A stretch of DNA of 12,346 nt, taken from positions 1 to 12,346 of the forward strand of contig WFVK01000384.1 of NCBI GenBank assembly GCA_015491705.1, in the 5' to 3' direction. The notes under the pieces are model-generated. The model had not been told where the DNA came from. It searched no databases and was given only the letters and a program-made list of their open reading frames with translations. Origin of the DNA: Nitrospirota bacterium (lineage in GTDB: Bacteria > Nitrospirota > Thermodesulfovibrionia > UBA6902). Below are positions 6,597 to 12,346 of the stretch, piece by piece. Both the position numbers and the translations under genes were made by a program. How positions within the stretch are numbered: the first letter of the stretch is position 1; every line of letters begins with the position of its first letter.

Positions 6597-7385
6597 ATGA
6601 ATATCCTTGATGACATCCTCAGGAATAAAAAGGAAGAACTGAAACTCACAAAACACAGGATCCCGCTGTCTGAATTAAAGGCCCGTATACGTGATATGGA
6701 TGACGTAATGCCTTTCAGGGCCGCTGTCAGGAGAGAGCGGCAGGGACCTGTAAAGCTCATAGCGGAAGTTAAGAAGGCCTCCCCGTCAAAAGGCATCATA
6801 AGGGAAGATTTTGACCTTTCGGCGATCGTCTCTGTTTATGACAGGTCAAATGCAGCGGCAATCTCTGTTCTCACGGAAGAGCGTTTCTTCGGCGGCAGGC
6901 TTGAATATCTCGGGGAGGCAAGACGCTTGACCCTGAAGCCCCTCCTCAGGAAGGATTTTATCTTCGACGAGTACCAGATTTACGAGACAAGGGCAAACCA
7001 TGCAGACGCCGTCCTGCTGATAGCCGCGGCGCTTGAAAGATCGCAACTGTGCGACCTCTACGCACTGGCGGCCGAGCTTTCACTGGATTGCCTCGTGGAA
7101 ATCCGCAGCCTGAAGGAGCTCGACGCAGCCCTCTACTGCGGGGCCTCAATCATAGGGATAAACAACAGGGATCTCGGGACCCTCGACATAAGCCTGAAGA
7201 CGACATTTGATTTTCTGAAGGATATCCCTGATGACAGAGTCGTGGTAAGCGAAAGCGGCATAAATACGAGGGCGGATGTGGAGGCGCTGGAGTCGACAAG
7301 GACGGATGCCGTGCTTGTGGGCACCGCCATCATGAGGGCGCCGGATATCGGGGCCAGGATCAGGGAACTGACGGGACAACAATGA
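6597..7385 (+). CDS. trpC: indole-3-glycerol phosphate synthase (TrpC)
   Basis: A 262-residue (beta/alpha)8 enzyme that decarboxylates and cyclises CdRP to indole-3-glycerol phosphate in tryptophan synthesis, in the cytoplasm. Motifs are in order: the N-terminal helix [27 protein letters not shown] with Glu57 and Lys59, LTEERFFGG (92-100), [15 protein letters not shown] with the general-acid Lys119, LVEIRS with Glu168, GINNRDL (187-193), VVSESGI (216-222) and AVLVGTAIM (238-246). No catalytic residue is missing. The ATG at 6597 is preferred over a TTG two codons earlier because family members begin this way and the predicted transcript starts here. It is not fused to TrpF, and no other trp gene is nearby. 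The stop TGA overlaps the argB ATG (ATGA). Confidence 0.93.
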   Translation: MNILDDILRNKKEELKLTKHRIPLSELKARIRDMDDVMPFRAAVRRERQGPVKLIAEVKKASPSKGIIREDFDLSAIVSVYDRSNAAAISVLTEERFFGGRLEYLGEARRLTLKPLLRKDFIFDEYQIYETRANHADAVLLIAAALERSQLCDLYALAAELSLDCLVEIRSLKELDAALYCGASIIGINNRDLGTLDISLKTTFDFLKDIPDDRVVVSESGINTRADVEALESTRTDAVLVGTAIMRAPDIGARIRELTGQQ

Positions 7386-8263
7386 AAAAATCCATAGAAA
7401 AGGCCGCTGTACTGATTGAGTCTCTGCCCTATATCAGGCGTTTTTCCGGCAAGACCTTTGTCATCAAATACGGCGGTGCGGCCATGGTTGATGACAAACT
7501 GAAGGATACCTTTGCCAGTGACATAGTGCTGCTGAACTTTATCGGGATCAAACCGGTAATAGTGCACGGCGGCGGCCCGAAGATAAACACGATCATGGAA
7601 AAAATGGGCAAAAAACCGGCGTTTGTCCAGGGACAGCGGATCACGGATGAAGAGACAGTCGATATTGTCGAGATGGTTCTGGGCGGGCTTGTCAACAAGC
7701 AGATCGTCAGTCAGATCAACAGGCACGGAGGGTCTGCAGTCGGCCTGAGCGGCAAGGACGGCAATCTTATAAAGGCCAGGAAAAAGGGCATCAGGAAGCT
7801 CTCGCCCGAGACAGGCGTGCCCGAGATAATCGACCTCGGTCTCGTCGGAGAGGTGGAAAAGATCAACCCCAGCATACTCATCTCAATGGATGAGGGCGGT
7901 TTCATACCGGTGATCGCCCCTATAACCGCGGGACAGAAGAGCAGGACCCTCAACATCAATGCAGACTACGTGGCAGGAGCGATTGCATCCGCACTAAAGG
8001 CGGAAAAACTGATACTGCTGACCGATGTGGAAGGCATCAAGTCGAAAAACGGCAGGTTAATCCCGACGCTGAACCTGAAAAAACTCGCGGGCCTCATTTC
8101 AGACGGAACAATAGCCGGAGGCATGCTCCCCAAGGTCCAGGCGTGCCGGAACGCCCTTGAGGGAGGCGTAGGCAAGACGCACATAATAGACGGTCGCACG
8201 CCCCACGCCCTCCTGCTGGAGATATTTACTGAAGAGGGAATAGGGACGGAGATAGTGAAGTAG
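7382..8263 (+). CDS. argB: acetylglutamate kinase (ArgB)
   Basis: A 293-residue amino-acid kinase family enzyme that phosphorylates N-acetylglutamate, the second step of arginine synthesis. Visible features are the ATP-binding FVIKYGG with Lys29, the substrate loop [11 protein letters not shown] (59-69), [14 protein letters not shown] (113-126), [13 protein letters not shown] (190-202), LTDVEGI (213-219) and IAGGMLPKV (244-252). A roughly 25-residue N-terminal segment before the first strand ([17 protein letters not shown]) and the C-terminal [16 protein letters not shown] are typical of the hexameric, arginine-inhibited class, so feedback control by arginine is likely (inference). It starts at the ATG inside the trpC stop (4-bp overlap), indicating translational coupling. 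It ends 35 bp from the converging nifA stop. Confidence 0.95.
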   Translation: MKKSIEKAAVLIESLPYIRRFSGKTFVIKYGGAAMVDDKLKDTFASDIVLLNFIGIKPVIVHGGGPKINTIMEKMGKKPAFVQGQRITDEETVDIVEMVLGGLVNKQIVSQINRHGGSAVGLSGKDGNLIKARKKGIRKLSPETGVPEIIDLGLVGEVEKINPSILISMDEGGFIPVIAPITAGQKSRTLNINADYVAGAIASALKAEKLILLTDVEGIKSKNGRLIPTLNLKKLAGLISDGTIAGGMLPKVQACRNALEGGVGKTHIIDGRTPHALLLEIFTEEGIGTEIVK

Positions 8264-8297
8264 CACTCCCCGAAAGGCTGCATGGACGGGAGGTGCT
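8262..8297. terminator. imperfect hairpin between convergent argB and nifA
   Basis: AGCACTCCCC (8262-8271) can pair with GGGAGGTGCT (8288-8297) as a ten-position stem with one G-U wobble and one mismatch, around a 16-base loop. It sits in the 35-bp gap between the two converging stop codons, as expected for a bidirectional terminator. No T-run follows on either strand, so efficiency is doubtful. Confidence 0.3.
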
Positions 8298-8298
8298 G

Positions 8299-9837
8299 TT
8301 ACTGCACGGCCCTTTCCGCTATTTCGTACTTTTTTATCTTGTATCCTATCTGCCTCGGTGTGATGCCGAGCAGGCGCGCTGCCCGGGCCTGTACCCATCC
8401 GGTTTTTTCAAGGGCGTCAAGGATGTTCGCCTTTTCAATCTCCTCGACATTGGTTATCAGTGACGCTGATTTGTCAGGGGTCTTCAGGCGGCGTATACTC
8501 AGCGAGACCGGCAGATCCGCGGCAGTGATCCTGTCCGAGGCGGACATGATGACCAGCCTCTCAATGGTGTTTTCAAGCTCTCTCACGTTGCCGGGCCAGT
8601 TGTAGTTCAGAAATATCCGGAGGGCGTTTTTGTCAAAGACAACCGAACGGTTGTTTTCCCTGTTGAACTTCTCCAGGAAGTAATCAATGAGTATGGGTAT
8701 GTCTTCCCCCCTTTCCCTTAAAGGCGGCAGGAAGAGTGGTATCACATTGAGCCTGTAATAGAGGTCTTCCCTGAATTTCCCCTGTGATACCAGGTGCTCC
8801 AGGTTCCTGCTTGTGGCCGTGATGATCCTTACATCCACCTTGATGGTCTTTTCACTGCCCACGCGTTCAAATTCCCTTTCCTGCAGCACACGCAGTATCT
8901 TCGGCTGAAGCGTTGTCGGGAGGTCTCCTATCTCATCGAGGAAGATGGTGCCCTTGTGGGCGAGCTCGAACTTGCCTTTCCTTGATGAGACCGCGCCTGT
9001 GAAAGCGCCTTTTTCATGGCCGAAGAGTTCGGACTCCAGAAGACCCTCGGGGATCGAGGCGCAGTTGAATTTGACGAACGGGCCCTTGCTCCTGGGGCTC
9101 ATGTAATGAATGGCCTTGGCCACGAGCTCTTTGCCGGTTCCGCTTTCACCGCGCAGGAGCACGGTTGCCTTTGACGGGGCCACGCGGTGAACCGCCTCAA
9201 AGACCTCCTGCATCCTGTCGGACTGGCCGATGATGTTCTCTATCCTGTATTTGCCTTTCAACTCCCTCTTCAGATTCTCCTTCTCCTTCTCCACCTTCTC
9301 ATAACTCTCCCACAGCTTCACAAACTGAGCTATCAATGATGAAACAATCTCCAGGACCCTGAGGTCGTCATCAACCCCGCCGAGCTCTTTTGAATAAATC
9401 CTGTCCACACTCAATACCCCGAGCACTTCGTTTTTAAACTGTATCGGCACACACAGGAAAGATATGCCGTCTTTCTCGGGCCTTGAACCCGTCCTGTTGA
9501 GAAACAGGGGTTCCTTGCCGATATTCGGGATTACCATGGGCGTCTTTTTCTCAAGCACACGGCCTACAATGCCTTCTCCGATCCGGTATTTCCCCCTCTC
9601 TATATTGTGCTTGGCGAGCCCGTGGGCAGCGACAATGCGCAGCTCGCCTGATGAGCGGTCGAGCAGGAAGACACAGCCCCTCTGCATCTCAAGGAGACTG
9701 CCGAGAGTCGACATCACTGAAGAGAGGTTCTTGTCAAGATTAAACGAAGTTGTAAGCACCTTGCTTACTTCAAGGATTGCGGTAAGCTCCCTGTTTTTAC
9801 GCACCACAAGGCTTGTTTTCTGCACAGAGGATTTCAT
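8299..9837 (-). CDS. nifA: NifA-type sigma-54-dependent transcriptional activator
   Basis: A 512-residue enhancer-binding protein with three parts: a GAF sensory domain (about 16-175), a short coiled linker (about 176-197), a sigma-54 AAA+ domain (about 200-430) and a Fis-type helix-turn-helix (about 465-505). The AAA+ motifs are intact: Walker A GESGTGKE (230-237), GAFTGA (277-282) that contacts sigma-54, Walker B IFLDEIGD (298-305), REDLYYRLN (356-364) and [11 protein letters not shown]. The C-terminal [22 protein letters not shown] is strikingly like the DNA-binding region of Azotobacter-type NifA, the basis for the name. The inter-domain linker before the HTH has no CX4C, so it is not the oxygen-sensing rhizobial class; control by GAF ligands or PII is inferred. 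A TGA in frame just upstream fixes the start at or after ATG 9837; no close ribosome site is visible. No nif structural genes are in the window. Confidence 0.87.
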   Translation of the reverse strand: MKSSVQKTSLVVRKNRELTAILEVSKVLTTSFNLDKNLSSVMSTLGSLLEMQRGCVFLLDRSSGELRIVAAHGLAKHNIERGKYRIGEGIVGRVLEKKTPMVIPNIGKEPLFLNRTGSRPEKDGISFLCVPIQFKNEVLGVLSVDRIYSKELGGVDDDLRVLEIVSSLIAQFVKLWESYEKVEKEKENLKRELKGKYRIENIIGQSDRMQEVFEAVHRVAPSKATVLLRGESGTGKELVAKAIHYMSPRSKGPFVKFNCASIPEGLLESELFGHEKGAFTGAVSSRKGKFELAHKGTIFLDEIGDLPTTLQPKILRVLQEREFERVGSEKTIKVDVRIITATSRNLEHLVSQGKFREDLYYRLNVIPLFLPPLRERGEDIPILIDYFLEKFNRENNRSVVFDKNALRIFLNYNWPGNVRELENTIERLVIMSASDRITAADLPVSLSIRRLKTPDKSASLITNVEEIEKANILDALEKTGWVQARAARLLGITPRQIGYKIKKYEIAERAVQ

Positions 9838-9866
9838 ATTTCAATAAGCACGGGAATTCTTCCTGT

Positions 9867-9882
9867 TGTTTGCGGCAGTACA
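9867..9882. promoter_or_regulatory. TGT-N10-ACA, NifA-type upstream activator site (candidate)
   Basis: TGT (9867-9869) and ACA (9880-9882) are separated by exactly ten bases, the classical NifA binding consensus. It lies 30 bases before the nifA start codon and about 130 bases before the first predicted start of the radical SAM transcript. No -24/-12 (GG-N10-GC) sigma-54 promoter was found in either direction, and six fixed bases occur by chance at an appreciable rate in 330 bp, so function is uncertain. Confidence 0.25.
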
Positions 9883-9908
9883 GGGGAACCTCCTGCACGC
9901 CAGCAGAA

Positions 9909-9938
9909 ATATTAACATCACGTGCGGCCCCATATCAA
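9909..9938 (-). promoter_or_regulatory. candidate sigma-70 promoter of nifA
   Basis: On the minus strand TTGATA (9938-9933) and TAATAT (9914-9909) have an 18-base spacer. Transcription from about 9902 would give a 65-base leader before the nifA ATG. The leader includes an AGGAGG (9894-9889) too far upstream to serve nifA directly. Confidence 0.4.
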
Positions 9939-9977
9939 CAGTATATTTCCCCCTGGCACCCCCTTTTTTCTTAATCA

Positions 9978-10006
9978 TTGTTAATTTATGGCTGAAACGT
10001 TATAAT
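9978..10006 (+). promoter_or_regulatory. sigma-70 promoter (distal) of the radical SAM gene
   Basis: TTGTTA (9978-9983) and a perfect TATAAT (10001-10006) are exactly 17 bases apart. The predicted start near 10013 leaves a 5' leader of about 155 bases. Confidence 0.55.
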
Positions 10007-10026
10007 TATAAGTGGTAGTATTAGCC

Positions 10027-10045
10027 CGGGAAGCTCCGTTTTTTT
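10027..10045 (+). terminator. small hairpin plus T7 in the radical SAM leader (attenuator-like)
   Basis: CGGG (10027-10030), loop AAGC and TCCG (10035-10038) form a four-pair stem (one G-U), followed at once by seven T (10039-10045). It lies about 15 bases after the predicted distal transcription start. The stem is short for a terminator, so an attenuator is only a possibility. Confidence 0.2.
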
Positions 10046-10116
10046 CAGGGACGTCATCATCTGAATCTGAAACGGACGATTAAGACCGCTGGTGATTTAT
10101 TATATATATAATGCAT

Positions 10117-10146
10117 TTGACATAAATTATTTTCAAGATGTAAATT
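10117..10146 (+). promoter_or_regulatory. candidate proximal promoter of the radical SAM gene
   Basis: A perfect TTGACA (10117-10122) is followed by weak -10 candidates, TGTAAA (10139-10144, spacer 16) or TAAATT (10141-10146, spacer 18). A transcript from about 10151 would still contain the GGAG ribosome site (10155-10158). Confidence 0.35.
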
Positions 10147-10167
10147 AATTTAACGGAGTATTAAGGA

Positions 10168-12346
10168 ATGGCTAAAGGCTGTTGTGATACAGGAAGAGAA
10201 GAAAGGATCAGGAAATACAATCTCGCAGAGTGGAAGATTAAGGACCCTGAGCTCAGACATTTCAGGGCCGATGATACTTTATATACCCCCGCATACATTA
10301 AAAAGCGCAAAAACGGGATTTCCCTCCTCATAGACCCCGAGGCGCCCAACTGGATAAGCGTAAACAGCACTGGCGCGTACATCCTCGGTCTTTGTGACGG
10401 GAAGCATACATTGTCGGATATACAGGATGCCGTGTGCAGAAAATACGGGGTATCATCCATCAGGGGCAAGGTCAGGCGGGATGTCTCGGAGTTTCTCGGG
10501 GCCGCGGAGCTGCTTGATTTTGTCTCCGACCACAGGTATGAAAGGCCTGAATATCCCGGCAGGAGCAGGGCCATTGCGCCTTATAAACTGGATGAATTGT
10601 GGATATACTACACCCTCGCGTGCAATCTCAGGTGCAGGCATTGCCTGGTGAGCGCAGGAAAAGGTCTGAGAAAAGAACTGACCGACGAGGAGTTCAGGTC
10701 ACTTGTGGATGAAGCGGTGAGGCTGGGCGTCAAGCGGTTCTACATTACCGGGGGCGAGCCCTTTGTAAAAGAGGGGATTTTTGATCTCATAAAATATATT
10801 ACGAAGACAAAGAGACGCGAGCTTATTGTCCTCACAAACGCCACGCTCTTTGATGAGAAGAAGATAGCAGCCCTGAAAAAGGTAATGGGCCCCAGGCTTA
10901 TCCTGCAGGTCAGCCTGGAAGGGCCGAATGCGGAGATTCATGACAGGCTTCGCGGAAAGGGCAGCTTTGATGCGGCGGTCAGGGGAATAAAGAACCTGAT
11001 CAGCATCGGAATAACCCCCATAGTCTCCACAGCCGTAAGCAAGCTGAACGAGAAACACATTGCAAAGACCTCCCGCTTCCTGTCGAAACTCGGCATACAG
11101 GAGCATAACCTCCTGTGGATGCATGCCAAGGGCCGGGGCGCCAGCAATGCAGAGGAACTGTTTGTCCCCGCCGAAAATATCGCCGGGGTCATGAAAAAGC
11201 TCAAAAGACTCTACAGGGAGCAGGAGATTATACTGGACAACGTAGAGTCATTGAAGGTCCGCGTGCGCACGAAGAGGGGACGCAAGAACGACCTCTGCAA
11301 CAACTGTTATGAAAAAATCTGCGTGAACGCGGACGGGCATGTCTATCCCTGCGCCTCCCTTAACGGCGACAAACATTTTGACGCAGGCTCCATCCGGGAA
11401 AAATCCCTGAAAGATATCTGGCTGAATTCAAAGGTCATGGAAAAGGGCAGGCGGAACAGTGTTCAGAACAAGCCTCAGTGCCGCTCCTGCTATCTCGAGT
11501 ATTTCTGCGGGGGCGGATGCACATCCCACAGTTACTATGCAAGCGAGGTTGATACAGGCAAGGGTTCCGTCACGGCCGTCGACCCTTACTGCTCCACCTA
11601 CAAGGCCCTGTTTGAGGACATCATCTGGGAGCTTGCATCAGAGGGCGTCACTCCCCAGAAAGGCAACGGGTATTTCGCTCCCCTTGTATACAATGCCATG
11701 GACGCCAAACTTCCCGGGCACATGGGTGCGGGCATTAAAAAGGTTGACGGGAACTTTGAGGTCGGCTGCTACCATTGTTCGTGCGTCCTGTCGGTTGATG
11801 TGGAGGATGATGAAGAGGTCTGCAAGCCCGAGATAAAAGGACATGTGACAAAAACGGTCAGGAAAAAATTTTCAAAGGCCGCCTATAACCCGGTGGCCAA
11901 TTATTACTGCCCGACAGGCTATGATCCCAAAGACCTGGAGCACATACCCAATGAGGTCCTCGAGGTATCGTACGGCTGCGGCAATCCCGCTGCACTGGCG
12001 GACATAAAAGAGGGGGAGACGATTGTGGACCTGGGCGCCGGCGGGGGCATTGACTGCTTTATTGCGGCAAAAAAACTCGGCAGCAGGGGAAAAGTGATCG
12101 GGATAGACATGACCGATGAAATGCTCGAGAAGGCAAGGGAAAATGCCAGGAAGGTCGGGGATGTACTGGGATATGATATCGTCGAGTTCCGGAGCGGAAA
12201 TATCATGGAACTGCCTATAGATGACAATTCGGTCGATCTTGTCATATCCAACTGCGTTATCAATCTTACGGAGGACAAGGCCAAGGTGCTGGATGAAGTC
12301 TACAGGATATTAAAACCGGGAGGGAGGTTTATCATCTCGGATATCG
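10168..12346 (+). CDS. PqqD-like / radical SAM / SPASM / ArsM-like methyltransferase fusion protein, incomplete at 3' end
   Basis: At least 726 residues, open to the window edge. The ATG follows GGAG (10155-10158) by nine bases. Domains in order: a PqqD-like peptide-recognition domain (about 48-120; SLLIDPEAPNWISVNSTG, then LCDGKHTLSDI); a radical SAM core with Cys152-X3-Cys156-X2-Cys159 and GGEP (195-198); a SPASM domain with the full pattern Cys380-X9-G-X4-Cys395, Cys438-X2-Cys441-X5-Cys447-X3-Cys451 and Cys475, plus extra Cys377 and Cys385, expected to hold two auxiliary 4Fe-4S clusters; a linker with CYHCSC (534-539), Cys552 and Cys581; and a class I methyltransferase domain with YGCGNP (602-607), DLGAGGGIDC (621-630), GIDMTDEML and ISNCVINL (693-700), all hallmarks of arsenite methyltransferase ArsM. 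Cys604 and Cys696 appear to match ArsM metalloid-binding cysteines. PqqD-SPASM proteins modify ribosomal peptides; the coupled substrate and chemistry here are unknown. Confidence 0.88.
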   Translation, partial: MAKGCCDTGREERIRKYNLAEWKIKDPELRHFRADDTLYTPAYIKKRKNGISLLIDPEAPNWISVNSTGAYILGLCDGKHTLSDIQDAVCRKYGVSSIRGKVRRDVSEFLGAAELLDFVSDHRYERPEYPGRSRAIAPYKLDELWIYYTLACNLRCRHCLVSAGKGLRKELTDEEFRSLVDEAVRLGVKRFYITGGEPFVKEGIFDLIKYITKTKRRELIVLTNATLFDEKKIAALKKVMGPRLILQVSLEGPNAEIHDRLRGKGSFDAAVRGIKNLISIGITPIVSTAVSKLNEKHIAKTSRFLSKLGIQEHNLLWMHAKGRGASNAEELFVPAENIAGVMKKLKRLYREQEIILDNVESLKVRVRTKRGRKNDLCNNCYEKICVNADGHVYPCASLNGDKHFDAGSIREKSLKDIWLNSKVMEKGRRNSVQNKPQCRSCYLEYFCGGGCTSHSYYASEVDTGKGSVTAVDPYCSTYKALFEDIIWELASEGVTPQKGNGYFAPLVYNAMDAKLPGHMGAGIKKVDGNFEVGCYHCSCVLSVDVEDDEEVCKPEIKGHVTKTVRKKFSKAAYNPVANYYCPTGYDPKDLEHIPNEVLEVSYGCGNPAALADIKEGETIVDLGAGGGIDCFIAAKKLGSRGKVIGIDMTDEMLEKARENARKVGDVLGYDIVEFRSGNIMELPIDDNSVDLVISNCVINLTEDKAKVLDEVYRILKPGGRFIISDI

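Larger units (their letters stand above)
9838..10167. other. divergent control region between nifA and the radical SAM gene
   Basis: This 330-bp stretch has no credible gene. From the left it holds a NifA-type half-site pair (9867-9882), a minus-strand promoter candidate for nifA (9909-9938), a strong plus-strand promoter (9978-10006), a small hairpin with a T-run (10027-10045), a GC-poor alternating AT tract (about 10098-10111) and a second plus-strand promoter (10117-10146). The plus transcript from the first promoter would carry a leader of about 155 bases. The leader does not match any riboswitch class I know. Confidence 0.6.

Noticed and set aside
7133..7726. 197-codon minus-strand frame over the trpC/argB junction
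   Set aside because: Antisense to two well-supported enzymes joined by an ATGA overlap, with no start context or recognisable domain.
9953..9972. CTGGCAC at 9953-9959 as a sigma-54 -24 element for the radical SAM gene
   Set aside because: At the -12 position the sequence is a run of T rather than TTGC, so the GG-N10-GC rule fails.
10098..10146. Short GTG frame (about 18 codons) in the leader as a possible RiPP precursor
   Set aside because: Encoded by the AT-rich tract, no ribosome site, no leader/core character and no modifiable residue pattern.
10161..10574. 137-codon minus-strand frame at the start of the radical SAM gene
   Set aside because: Opposite to the PqqD-like domain coding sequence. 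Its composition is that of an antisense shadow.

Overview
The window is about 12.3 kb of bacterial chromosome, roughly 50% GC by eye and with heavy use of AGG for arginine. The gene set (stand-alone heptose-7-phosphate kinase, DUF151 bifunctional nuclease, CooT-type nickel protein, LipM/LplA-type enzyme, GAF-type NifA, large radical SAM protein) suggests an anaerobic or microaerophilic Gram-negative such as a Nitrospirota (Thermodesulfovibrio-like) or former deltaproteobacterial lineage. That placement is inferred from gene content and codon style, not from a marker gene. There are no tRNA or rRNA genes, no insertion sequence and no CRISPR array.

Layout. (1) 1-579, minus: 5' part of a TPR lipoprotein gene that runs off the left edge, with a promoter placed so close that its mRNA may be leaderless. 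(2) 580-931: gene-free, carrying part of a small inverted-repeat element that recurs at 1917-1958. (3) 932-3176, plus: rfaE1 (heptose-7-phosphate kinase, LPS precursor) then an AspC-type aminotransferase. (4) 3250-5579, plus: a compact group of DUF151 nuclease, recO, CooT-family nickel protein and lipoate/octanoate transferase. (5) 5553-6497, minus: an unrecognised protein with about six membrane segments, converging on and overlapping the lipoate gene. (6) 6597-8263, plus: trpC and argB overlapping by 4 bp; the promoter regions of trpC and the membrane-protein gene lie back to back. (7) 8299-9837, minus: nifA, with GAF, sigma-54 AAA+ and Fis-type HTH domains. (8) 9838-10167: divergent regulatory region. 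(9) 10168 to the right edge, plus: a very large radical SAM protein, incomplete at its 3' end.

Most genes are housekeeping. The stand-out is the last one. It joins an N-terminal PqqD-like peptide-recognition domain, a radical SAM core (CX3CX2C), a complete seven-cysteine SPASM domain, a cysteine-rich linker (CYHCSC) and a methyltransferase domain that closely resembles arsenite methyltransferase ArsM (YGCGNP, DLGAGGGIDC and SNCVINL motifs). This looks like a peptide-modifying maturase fused to an ArsM-type methyltransferase. It lies divergently from nifA, behind a long leader with two candidate promoters. Its substrate is not identifiable here; any partner genes would lie past the right edge.
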